From the NCBI GenBank assembly GCA_021815935.1, contig JAKAZH010000019.1, positions 1 through 15,755 on the forward strand: a stretch of 15,755 nucleotides of DNA. The letters run 5' to 3'. Below the pieces are notes generated by a model. The model saw only the letters and a program-made list of their open reading frames with translations. It was not told where the DNA came from and made no database searches. A program made the position numbers and the translations under genes. Below are positions 8,279 through 14,057 of the stretch, one piece after another (positions within the stretch are counted from its first letter, which is position 1; the number at the start of each line of letters is the position of its first letter). This DNA comes from Actinomycetes bacterium. Lineage in GTDB: Bacteria > Actinomycetota > Acidimicrobiia > Acidimicrobiales > Palsa-688.

Positions 8279-8286
8279 CCTTTGCG

Positions 8287-9525
8287 ATGCTGATCCTTAC
8301 GATCGTGGTGGTCGTAGTCGCCTTGGCGACTCTCGCCGCAACCGGGTTCGTCGTCGTCGCCCGACGGCGTCCCATCCGCAAGCTCCCGGAGTCGCCGCCG
8401 AAACGTCCGGCCGTCCGGCCCGAGGCGCCACGCCCCCGCCAGGACGAGATCGAGCCGGCGCGCGCCGGTCCGGTCGGAACCGTCGCTCCACCCGCCACGG
8501 CCGAGGAGGCTGCCGCAGGGGCCGGCACGGTCGTCGAGGCGGGGGTCGAGCCCGGGGTTGCTCCGCAGACGGCGCCTGACGGTGTGGGCTCCGTCGTCTC
8601 CGAAGGCACGGTCGTCGAGGCCGACCGTCCCCGCATCCGGGATCGGATGGCTCGCGCCAGGACCCTGCTAAGCGGTTACCTGGGATCGGTCCGATCGAGA
8701 GGCAAGATCGACGACTCGACCTGGGAGGAACTCGAAGAAGCACTGATCCTTGCCGACGTCGGGGTCCTCGCCACGACGCGGCTGCTCGACGGGCTTCGAC
8801 TGCAAGTCAAGGCCGGTGACGTCACAGACGCAGAGTCGCTGATCGCCGCGCTGAGACGGGACCTCGTGGAGGTTCTGGCCGGCGACCGCGAGCTGCACAT
8901 GGCCCCGGACGGGACGACCGTGTGGCTGTTCGTCGGCGTCAACGGCGTCGGCAAGACCACCACCATCGGCAAGGTCGGCCTTCAGGAGGTGTCGAAGGGT
9001 CACCGAGTGGTTATGGCGGCGGGGGACACCTTCCGGGCGGCCGCCGCGGACCAGCTGGAGATGTGGGCCGAGCGAGCGGGCGCGTCCGCCGTGAGAGGCA
9101 ACGAAGGCGGGGACCCGGGGGCCGTCGTCTTCGACGCTGTGCAGCACGCGGCGGCCCGAGGATGCGACCTTGTGCTCGCAGACACCGCCGGCCGTCTCCA
9201 CACGAAGACGAACCTGATGGAAGAGCTGAAAAAGGTCCGGCGGGTGGCGGAGCGCCCGCCGGGCGTGGTGACGGAGACCCTCCTCGTCATAGACGCAACG
9301 ACCGGCCAGAACGGACTGATCCAGGCACGACAGTTCGCAAGTGCCGTGGGCGTGACAGGAGTGGTGCTCACCAAGCTCGACGGCACCGCCAAAGGTGGCA
9401 TCGTGGTCGCGATCGCGGACGACCTTGCTATCCCCATCAAGCTGGTCGGGCTCGGAGAGGGCGTCGGGGACCTAGTCGAGTTCGACGCCGCCGAGTTCGT
9501 CGACGCGCTCCTGGCACCGCAGTAG
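8287..9525 (+). CDS. ftsY: Signal recognition particle receptor FtsY
   Basis: A 412-residue SRP receptor GTPase that docks ribosome-SRP complexes at the membrane. The N-terminus is one hydrophobic helix (about 2-24) followed by RRR, so this FtsY is probably membrane-anchored, as in other actinobacteria. A Pro/Ala/Glu/Val-rich linker runs to about residue 115 and contains the repeated phrase GTVVEA (from an exact 17-bp repeat at 8524-8540 and 8605-8621). The NG domain follows: helical N domain, G1 GVNGVGKT (217-224), DTFRAAA (from 247), G3 DTAGR (from 299), G4 TKLD (362-365), and the closing GLGEGVGDLVEFD. After the G1 lysine the usual GKLA is GKVG. The adjacent ffh encodes its partner. Its start has no Shine-Dalgarno. 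Confidence 0.96.
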   Translation: MLILTIVVVVVALATLAATGFVVVARRRPIRKLPESPPKRPAVRPEAPRPRQDEIEPARAGPVGTVAPPATAEEAAAGAGTVVEAGVEPGVAPQTAPDGVGSVVSEGTVVEADRPRIRDRMARARTLLSGYLGSVRSRGKIDDSTWEELEEALILADVGVLATTRLLDGLRLQVKAGDVTDAESLIAALRRDLVEVLAGDRELHMAPDGTTVWLFVGVNGVGKTTTIGKVGLQEVSKGHRVVMAAGDTFRAAAADQLEMWAERAGASAVRGNEGGDPGAVVFDAVQHAAARGCDLVLADTAGRLHTKTNLMEELKKVRRVAERPPGVVTETLLVIDATTGQNGLIQARQFASAVGVTGVVLTKLDGTAKGGIVVAIADDLAIPIKLVGLGEGVGDLVEFDAAEFVDALLAPQ

Positions 9526-9569
9526 TTGATCCAAAAGGTGGGTTGAGCCGGCTGGAGCGTCGCGTGGCT

Positions 9570-9575
9570 TAGACT
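9570..9575 (+). promoter_or_regulatory. Putative -10 element (TAGACT) for ffh
   Basis: TAGACT lies nine bases before the ATG of ffh, in the context CTTAGACTC, within a 59-bp spacer lacking a Shine-Dalgarno. TTGAGC at 9543-9548 resembles a -35 but is 21 bp away, too far for normal spacing. It is a candidate leaderless promoter matching those before smc and ftsY. Confidence 0.4.
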
Positions 9576-9584
9576 CGGCGTCTC

Positions 9585-10949
9585 ATGTTCGAGTCGCTGA
9601 CCGACCGTTTTGACACGATATTTACGAAGCTGCGCGGTCGCGGACGGCTGAGCGAGGCTGACGTCGACGAGGCGATGAAGGAGATTCGCCTCGCCCTGCT
9701 GCAGGCGGACGTGAACCTTCGCGTCGTCAGGGACTTCGTAGGAAGAGTTCGCGACGAGCTGATCGGAGTCGACCTCTCGCAGAGCCTCACCCCGGGCCAG
9801 CAGGTCGTCAAGATCGTCCACGAGGAGATGCGCAGGATCCTCGGCGGCGACACGCTAAAGATCACCTACGCGTCGAGGCCCCCCACTGTGGTCCTGCTGG
9901 CGGGCCTGCAGGGTGCCGGGAAGACCACTACTGCAGCGAAGCTCGCTTCGTGGTACAAGCGGAGCCAGGGACGCAACCCGCTACTCGTAGCGGCGGACCT
10001 TCAACGGCCCGCGGCCGTGGAGCAGCTGAGAGTCCTCGGCAAGCAGGTCGGCGTGCCGGTGTTCAGCGAGCCGTCAGACCCTGTGACGGTCGCCAAGAAA
10101 GGCCTCGAAGAAGCGGTGCGCGTGGGCCGCGACGTGCTGATCATCGACACGGCGGGGCGCCTTGGCATCGACGAGGAGTTGATGGACGAGGTCAGAAGGA
10201 TCTCCGTGGAGACCTCCCCCCACTACACCTTCCTCGTCGTCGACGCCATGATCGGCCAGGACGCCGTCGCGACGGCTGAGGCGTTCCACAAGACCCTCGA
10301 GCTCGACGGCGTGATCCTCACCAAGATCGACGGTGATGCACGAGGCGGCGCTGCGTTGTCGGTCAAGGAGGTCGTCGGACGGCCGATCGTGTTCGCTTCC
10401 AACGGCGAGAAGCTCGCCGACTTCGATCAGTTCCACCCCGACCGGATGGCCGACCGTATCCTCGGGATGGGTGACGTTCTCACCTTGATCGAAAAGGCCG
10501 AGGCGACACTCGACCGGGAGCAGGCTGAGCAGACCATGACCCGGCTCCAGCAGGGCCAGTTCACGCTCGACGACTTCTTGGAGCAAATGCAGCAGGTCAA
10601 GAAGATGGGCCCGCTGTCGGGTCTCATAGGGATGATCCCGGGGCTACCCAAGGAGGTGCGCAGCGCGGACATCGACGACTCGATGATGGGCCCGATCGAG
10701 GCCGTGATAAGGTCCATGACCCCAGATGAACGACGGAATCCCTCTATCATCAACGGGTCCCGCCGGACCCGGATAGCACGCGGTAGTGGTACGAGCGTCC
10801 AAGAGGTGAATAACCTCTTGGACAGGTTTAAGCAGATGCAGACGTACATGCGCCAGATGGCGTCCATGCCCGGAGTTATGGGTCGGGCCGCGCGACGCGC
10901 TACAACCGCCCCGAAGCGGATAAACAACAAGAAGAAAAAGCGTCGTTAG
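9585..10949 (+). CDS. ffh: Signal recognition particle protein Ffh (SRP54)
   Basis: A 454-residue SRP GTPase that binds 4.5S RNA and signal sequences of nascent membrane proteins, then hands them to FtsY. The N domain opens MFESLTDRFDTIFTKLRG. The G domain has G1 GLQGAGKT (107-114), the conserved AADLQRPAA block, G3 DTAGR (188-192) and G4 TKID (246-249). The M domain (about 300-435) is methionine-rich, with a hydrophobic groove region around FLEQMQQVKKMGPLSGLIGMIPG. It also has the RNA-binding segment RRNPSIINGSRRTRIARGSG, the SRP-RNA recognition motif. The C-terminus is a short basic tail, KKKKRR. Length is normal. It ends 23 bp before rpsP, the common ffh-rpsP order. The SRP RNA gene is not in this window. 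Confidence 0.97.
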   Translation: MFESLTDRFDTIFTKLRGRGRLSEADVDEAMKEIRLALLQADVNLRVVRDFVGRVRDELIGVDLSQSLTPGQQVVKIVHEEMRRILGGDTLKITYASRPPTVVLLAGLQGAGKTTTAAKLASWYKRSQGRNPLLVAADLQRPAAVEQLRVLGKQVGVPVFSEPSDPVTVAKKGLEEAVRVGRDVLIIDTAGRLGIDEELMDEVRRISVETSPHYTFLVVDAMIGQDAVATAEAFHKTLELDGVILTKIDGDARGGAALSVKEVVGRPIVFASNGEKLADFDQFHPDRMADRILGMGDVLTLIEKAEATLDREQAEQTMTRLQQGQFTLDDFLEQMQQVKKMGPLSGLIGMIPGLPKEVRSADIDDSMMGPIEAVIRSMTPDERRNPSIINGSRRTRIARGSGTSVQEVNNLLDRFKQMQTYMRQMASMPGVMGRAARRATTAPKRINNKKKKRR

Positions 10950-10963
10950 ACGCATGAGAGGCT

Positions 10964-10970
10964 AGGAAAG
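10964..10970 (+). promoter_or_regulatory. Ribosome binding site of rpsP
   Basis: AGGAAAG two bases before the ATG of rpsP is a close but usable Shine-Dalgarno in the 23-bp ffh-rpsP spacer and supports that start. Confidence 0.45.
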
Positions 10971-10972
10971 AC

Positions 10973-11227
10973 ATGGCAGTCAAGCTCCGCCTGATGCGGA
11001 TGGGAAAAAAGAAGCAGCCCTACTACCGGGTCGTCGCCGCTGACAGCCGCTCGCCGCGAGACGGTCGGTTCATCGAGATTCTCGGCACCTACGAGCCTCG
11101 TGCCGAGCCGAGCCGCTTCACTGTGGATCGTGACAAGGTTGCCAGGTGGATCGGCAACGGAGCGAAGCCGACAGAGACAGTCGCCCGCCTCCTGGCGAGC
11201 GGCGATGCCTCCGCTCAATCGTCGTGA
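10973..11227 (+). CDS. rpsP: Ribosomal protein bS16
   Basis: An 84-residue S16, an early-assembling 30S protein. The N-terminal [20 protein letters not shown], followed by [20 protein letters not shown], is diagnostic, with [24 protein letters not shown] later. Length is typical for the short form. It starts behind an AGGAAAG site. Its stop TGA overlaps the GTG of the following KH-domain gene (GTGA), so the two are probably translationally coupled. It is the first gene of an rpsP-khpA-rimM-trmD-rplS ribosome/tRNA maturation run. Confidence 0.98.
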   Translation: MAVKLRLMRMGKKKQPYYRVVAADSRSPRDGRFIEILGTYEPRAEPSRFTVDRDKVARWIGNGAKPTETVARLLASGDASAQSS

Positions 11228-11547
11228 GTTTCTCCGACGCCGAAGGTTCGCCGGACGGGGATGACTCGCCGGAGTCCGACGGCTGGGACGACGACGACCA
11301 CGTCCCCGCTGGCCGAGCCGGCTCGGTGCTTGCCTACCTTGCGTCGAGCCTGGTGGAGACACCCGACCAGGTGAAAGTGGTCGCCTCCGAAGTGCGTAAC
11401 TCGACGAAGCTGACCCTGAGCGTCGCGCCAGGGGATGTCGGAAGGGTGATAGGCCGTCGTGGCAGGGTCGCCCAGGCAATCCGAACTGTGGTGAGGGCGG
11501 CGGGCGTTCGAGACGGCCAGGATGTCCAGGTGGACATCGCCGATTGA
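11224..11547 (+). CDS. khpA: KH-domain RNA-binding protein (KhpA/YlqC family)
   Basis: A 107-residue protein with one KH domain, the KhpA family found between rpsP and rimM. KhpA proteins bind RNA, usually with KhpB/Jag, and influence cell elongation and sRNA use in firmicutes; the role in actinobacteria is less clear. The KH core is [22 protein letters not shown] with the GxxG loop GRRG at 77-80, and it closes VQVDIAD. The first 30 residues are strongly acidic (many Asp/Glu/Ser) and are not normally present. The GTG at 11224 overlaps the rpsP stop (GTGA) and is chosen for that coupling. An internal GTG at 11326 would give 73 aa, close to the usual family length, so the extension should be treated as probable only. 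Its stop overlaps the TTG of rimM. Confidence 0.88.
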   Translation: MSFSDAEGSPDGDDSPESDGWDDDDHVPAGRAGSVLAYLASSLVETPDQVKVVASEVRNSTKLTLSVAPGDVGRVIGRRGRVAQAIRTVVRAAGVRDGQDVQVDIAD

Positions 11548-12050
11548 CCGCCATGTCCGGGCGCGCTGAGCCACCGGCGCCCCTAGAGGTCGGCCGGATC
11601 CTCAAACCGCACGGGCTCAAGGGCTCTGTCGTGGTCGAGCTTTGGAGTAACCGAGCGGAGCGTCTCGAACCCGGCGCCGAACTGCGCTGCTCCGACCGGT
11701 GCTTGAAAGTCGTCACCTCGGGGGAACTTCCCGGTCGTGCCCAGGGATCTCGGTGGTTGGTCGCCTTTGTAGGCGTCGACAGTATCGAGGCGTCAGAGCT
11801 TCTTCGGGGCGAGGTCCTCACGGCGGAGCCGATGCAGGTCGAGGGAGCGCTATGGGTGCACGAGATGGTGGGCTCGAGGCTCTACGGACCGGAGGGGGAG
11901 GCGGTCGGCGAGATTACTGCTGTACAGGCCAACCCTGCGAGCGACCTCATCGTCCTCGACGACGGGCGCCTCGTACCTTTGACCTTTGTGTTCAAAGACG
12001 TCGACGGAAACTTCAAAGTGGAGGGCCCCCCTGGGCTCCTCGACGCCTGA
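11544..12050 (+). CDS. rimM: Ribosome maturation factor RimM
   Basis: A protein of up to 168 residues that helps assemble the 30S head and binds S19. The N-terminal domain shows GRILKPHGLKG (17-27), the family's conserved opening. The linker LLRGEVLTAE precedes the C-terminal PRC-barrel (about 95-168), with WVHEMVGSRLYGPEGEAVGEI and the ending PPGLLDA. Two starts are possible. TTG at 11544 overlaps the khpA stop (TTGA), and ATG at 11553 lies three codons later; neither has a clear Shine-Dalgarno. I list the TTG because the preceding junction is of the same overlapping type. After its TGA the same frame stays open to 12149, where it ends in an ATGA overlap with trmD. Confidence 0.93.
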   Translation: MTAMSGRAEPPAPLEVGRILKPHGLKGSVVVELWSNRAERLEPGAELRCSDRCLKVVTSGELPGRAQGSRWLVAFVGVDSIEASELLRGEVLTAEPMQVEGALWVHEMVGSRLYGPEGEAVGEITAVQANPASDLIVLDDGRLVPLTFVFKDVDGNFKVEGPPGLLDA

Positions 12051-12080
12051 GGGCTCTCACCAGGGGACGGGTCGACCAGT

Positions 12081-12107
12081 GATGTCGGTGATGCCGGTGA
12101 TGCCGGT
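12081..12107 (+). repeat. Three tandem 9-bp units (GATGYCGGT)
   Basis: Three consecutive 9-bp units, GATGTCGGT then GATGCCGGT twice, lie in the 95-bp rimM-trmD spacer. The unit length keeps a reading frame; in the rimM frame it would read DVG DAG DAG. Possible roles are a former coding tail of rimM or simple slippage. No regulatory function can be shown. Confidence 0.8.
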
Positions 12108-12145
12108 GAACGAGCAGCTATGCCGATGAAAGTGGTCTCAGCCGA

Positions 12146-12877
12146 ATGAGGATCGACGTCATCACACTGTTTCCAGACCTCATCCGGTCCTGGGGGGACG
12201 CAAGCCTGCTGGGACGCGCAACCAGGAGCGGCCTCGTGGATCTGAGAGTCCACGACCTTCGCTCTGCTGCGAGCGACCCGCGCCGCTCGGTGGACGACAG
12301 TCCCTACGGTGGGGGAGCAGGGATGGTGCTCAGCGCCGAGCCTGTGTTCGCGATCGTCGAGCGCGAGCAGCCGGAGCGGCCGTTGTTCCTGCTCGCCCCG
12401 AGCGGGAAGCGCTTCGACCAGTCCATGGCCGCGAGCCTCGCAGGCTCGGACGGCTTCAGTCTCATCTGCGGCCGCTACGAGGGTGTGGACCAAAGGGTGA
12501 GCGACCATCTTTGCGATGGAGAGATATCGCTCGGTGACTTCGTGTTGAGCGGCGGGGAAGTCGCTGCACTGGCAGTCATCGAGGCGGTAGCACGTCTCGT
12601 TCCCGGTGTGATGGGCAACACGGCGTCGGCAGACGAGGAGAGCTTCAGTAAAGGCCTCCTCGAGTACCCGCAGTACACGAGGCCGCTAGGTTTCAGGGGT
12701 TGGGAGGTGCCTCCGGTGCTCGTCTGCGGTGACCATGCCCTCGTGAGCCGTTGGCGCTACGCGCAGGCCTTGGCACGAACCGTCGCCCTTCGACCCGATA
12801 TCATCGAAGCCCGCGGCGGCCTCAGCGACCAAGAGCAGCGACTGCTCGACGAGTTCGATTCCGAACCGCTAACCTAA
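12146..12877 (+). CDS. trmD: tRNA (guanine-N1)-methyltransferase TrmD
   Basis: A 243-residue SPOUT-class methyltransferase that makes m1G37 in tRNAs next to the anticodon, using S-adenosylmethionine; it prevents frameshifting. The start MRIDVITLFPDLI is canonical. Landmarks are DDSPYGGGAGMV (51-61), the trefoil-knot SAM site LICGRYEGVDQRV (106-118) and EISLGDFVLSGGE (126-138). R150 aligns with E. coli R154. The catalytic loop reads EESF (164-167), placing E165 where E. coli has the catalytic D169. LLEYPQYTRP and WEVPPVLVCGDH then follow. Length is normal. The ATG overlaps the TGA of a short upstream frame (ATGA) and has no strong Shine-Dalgarno. rimM before and rplS after it form the standard operon. 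Confidence 0.97.
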   Translation: MRIDVITLFPDLIRSWGDASLLGRATRSGLVDLRVHDLRSAASDPRRSVDDSPYGGGAGMVLSAEPVFAIVEREQPERPLFLLAPSGKRFDQSMAASLAGSDGFSLICGRYEGVDQRVSDHLCDGEISLGDFVLSGGEVAALAVIEAVARLVPGVMGNTASADEESFSKGLLEYPQYTRPLGFRGWEVPPVLVCGDHALVSRWRYAQALARTVALRPDIIEARGGLSDQEQRLLDEFDSEPLT

Positions 12878-12887
12878 GAAGTCCCAC

Positions 12888-12937
12888 CGAAATCTGCCGA
12901 ATTTCGAGTTCTGTCCGATTCTGTCCGACGCTGTAAT
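12888..12937 (+). promoter_or_regulatory. Possible control region of rplS (inverted repeat, direct repeats, weak promoter)
   Basis: The 80-bp trmD-rplS spacer holds an inverted repeat CGAAAT/ATTTCG (12888-12893 and 12901-12906, 7-nt loop). It also holds an exact tandem TTCTGTCCGA pair (12909-12928) and TGTAAT (12932-12937). TTCTGT at 12909-12914 and TGTAAT are separated by 17 bp, a plausible weak promoter. A GGAG lies 11 bases before the rplS ATG. The stem is short and no T-run follows, so I do not call a terminator. Confidence 0.3.
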
Positions 12938-12957
12938 CCGCAGGAGCGCTACGCCCA

Positions 12958-13341
12958 ATGAACCCCACCGACCTTATCGACCGTGACGCAATCCGACAGG
13001 ACGTGCCCGAATTCGGCCCCGGCGACACGCTGAAGGTGCACGTGCGGGTCGTAGAGGGGACGAGGGAGCGCGTTCAGGTCTTCCAGGGAGCGGTGATTCG
13101 CCGGCAGGGCTCGGGGATCAGGGAGACGTTCACGGTGCGCAAGCTCAGCTTCGGTGTCGGCGTCGAGCGGACGTTCCCGTTGCACTCTCCGGTCATCGCC
13201 AAGATTGAGGTCGTCACGAACGGTGACGTGCGACGAGCGAAGCTGTACTACCTGAGGGACCGGACCGGCAAGGCCGCGAAGATCAAGGAAAAGCGCTCAC
13301 CTTCGGGTTCGCCGGGGTCTGGCCGCTCTGCCGCAAAGTAG
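12958..13341 (+). CDS. rplS: Ribosomal protein bL19
   Basis: A 127-residue L19, located at the 30S-50S interface. It begins [20 protein letters not shown] and shows [44 protein letters not shown], the [12 protein letters not shown] loop and [19 protein letters not shown], all standard. A Ser/Gly-rich tail of about 15 residues follows the usual end. It closes the rpsP-to-rplS run. In mycobacteria lepB and rnhB follow; here about 710 bp with no intact gene come next. Confidence 0.98.
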   Translation: MNPTDLIDRDAIRQDVPEFGPGDTLKVHVRVVEGTRERVQVFQGAVIRRQGSGIRETFTVRKLSFGVGVERTFPLHSPVIAKIEVVTNGDVRRAKLYYLRDRTGKAAKIKEKRSPSGSPGSGRSAAK

Positions 13342-13513
13342 TCGCGGCTAGCAGGTAGCTGGGCAGCGGCAGGGGATGTGCAGGTCGATCAATAGGGTCA
13401 GCAGCTTGAAGTCAGTCCGAATCTGCGCTCTATCGCCGCGCGTTTCGACGGCTGTCAAATTTGGTCTGGATCTTCGGGCACCGCGACGAGCCTGACCATT
13501 TGGAGCGTTTTTT

Positions 13514-13529
13514 CGCACTTTTTGGTACC
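13514..13529 (+). repeat. 16-bp direct repeat, copy 1 (CGCACTTTTTGGTACC)
   Basis: An exact copy of the sequence at 13576-13591. Its 3' end forms part of the left arm of the adjoining hairpin. In the minus orientation it reads GGTACC followed by an A-run. It may be an end or unit of a dispersed repeat. Confidence 0.85.
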
Positions 13530-13559
13530 CGATCTTCGTTCTGAAAAGATCGGGTACCA
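13523..13559 (+). repeat. Perfect inverted repeat, 14-bp arms, 9-nt loop
   Basis: TGGTACCCGATCTT (13523-13536) and AAGATCGGGTACCA (13546-13559) are exact reverse complements around a 9-nt loop. This is the strongest hairpin I noticed in the window. A T-run precedes it, but none follows on either strand, so it does not look like an intrinsic terminator. It lies about 180 bp after rplS. Confidence 0.85.
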
Positions 13560-13575
13560 GCCCCCGCTCAGGAAA

Positions 13576-13591
13576 CGCACTTTTTGGTACC
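13576..13591 (+). repeat. 16-bp direct repeat, copy 2 (CGCACTTTTTGGTACC)
   Basis: Identical to 13514-13529, with 46 bp between the copies. The second copy continues into TGGTACCA but lacks the long hairpin of the first. Confidence 0.85.
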
Positions 13592-13683
13592 AAACTTTTC
13601 CGACTTCAAGATCCTGACCAATTCTGACGGTTTCCGGCCCTGGCGCCAAGCCCTGCTCACGGCGCTGGCGGAACTCAGCCACG

Positions 13684-13886
13684 GTGTTCGACGTCCTTCC
13701 GATCTGACACCCGCAGAGGTTGCTAGACGTTTTCGGTGTCAAGACCGGGGTGTTCGTCGCGGCGATGTACTGCAGGCGGATGCTTCGCGTGCGACTCGCG
13801 GACGGAGCCCCCTGGGACCACGGCGCCGCTTCTTCCATGACGACCCGGCAAGCGTCATCTTCGATGTCGAAGTTGGTGCGTGACAT
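13684..13886 (-). pseudogene. Decayed VapB-type antitoxin remnant
   Basis: Reading leftwards from 13886, the frame opens MSRTNFDIEDDACRVVM, which closely resembles the start of type II VapB antitoxins (DUF2191/VapB family, typically MSRTNIDIDD... followed by TKREAVNLAL). The reading frame then departs, but pieces of the expected remainder appear in order. VAREASA is in the next frame (13775-13795), LQYIAATNTP is back in the first frame (13746-13775), and LTPKTSSNLCG is near 13713-13745. The last matches LTPEEARNLRG-like ends. The total span is close to the usual 65-70 codons. This fits a frameshifted antitoxin gene; a VapC (PIN) toxin, expected just downstream on the minus strand, is not recognisable. 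The family match is from memory of its consensus, and the downstream fragments are short. Confidence 0.45.
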
Positions 13887-14020
13887 GCGCTTTTTCTGCA
13901 CCCCTACGGCGACGAGTTCTCCGTCGAAGCGTGCGCTGTTCGCGTCGCCGCCGAAGGGCACAGTCTGGCCCCTTGGTCACCGGCCGACTCGATCGTGCCC
14001 CGACATGGCTGCAGTCGGCG

Positions 14021-14026
14021 TAGCAT
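14021..14026 (+). promoter_or_regulatory. Putative -10 element (TAGCAT) before the DUF2469 gene
   Basis: TAGCAT lies seven bases before a GTG (14034) that opens a 7-codon frame, a spacing that would put the transcription start on that GTG. No -35 is evident. It is the only promoter-like element seen just upstream of DUF2469. Confidence 0.35.
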
Positions 14027-14033
14027 GTGCTCC

Positions 14034-14057
14034 GTGATTGAAGCAGTGCCCCGATGA
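14034..14057 (+). CDS. Candidate 7-codon leader ORF (MIEAVPR)
   Basis: GTG ATT GAA GCA GTG CCC CGA TGA encodes seven residues, and its stop overlaps the DUF2469 start (ATGA). It sits right after TAGCAT, so it could be translated from a leaderless 5' end, with ribosomes re-initiating on DUF2469, whose ATG has no Shine-Dalgarno. It is too short for coding statistics and may be chance. Confidence 0.3.
   Translation: MIEAVPR

Larger units (their letters stand above)
13342..14053. other. Gene-poor interval between rplS and DUF2469
   Basis: No intact gene is supported in these 712 bp. Contents I can see are a GGTACC-centred hairpin with flanking 16-bp direct repeats (13514-13591), a frameshifted VapB-like remnant on the minus strand (about 13684-13886), and a possible promoter with a 7-codon ORF just before DUF2469. 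The part from 13342 to about 13500 shows nothing recognisable. Its T-rich patches stand out against the GC-rich neighbours, consistent with inserted and decayed DNA. No tRNA or other structured RNA was recognised. Confidence 0.7.

Noticed and set aside
12081..12107. Tandem 9-bp units as a CRISPR-like array
   Set aside because: The units are contiguous with no spacers and number only three.
13523..13559. Hairpin as the intrinsic terminator of rplS
   Set aside because: No T-run follows the stem on either strand and it lies about 180 bp beyond the stop codon.
13584..13883. Plus-strand ORF of 99 codons in the same gap
   Set aside because: A short stretch has GC-rich third positions, but there is no start signal or recognisable domain, and it is antisense to the antitoxin remnant.
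13455..13961. Minus-strand ORF of 168 codons in the rplS-DUF2469 gap, as an intact gene
   Set aside because: Only the short VapB-like start looks protein-like; the rest has no family resemblance and runs through the hairpin repeats, so I treat it as a remnant.
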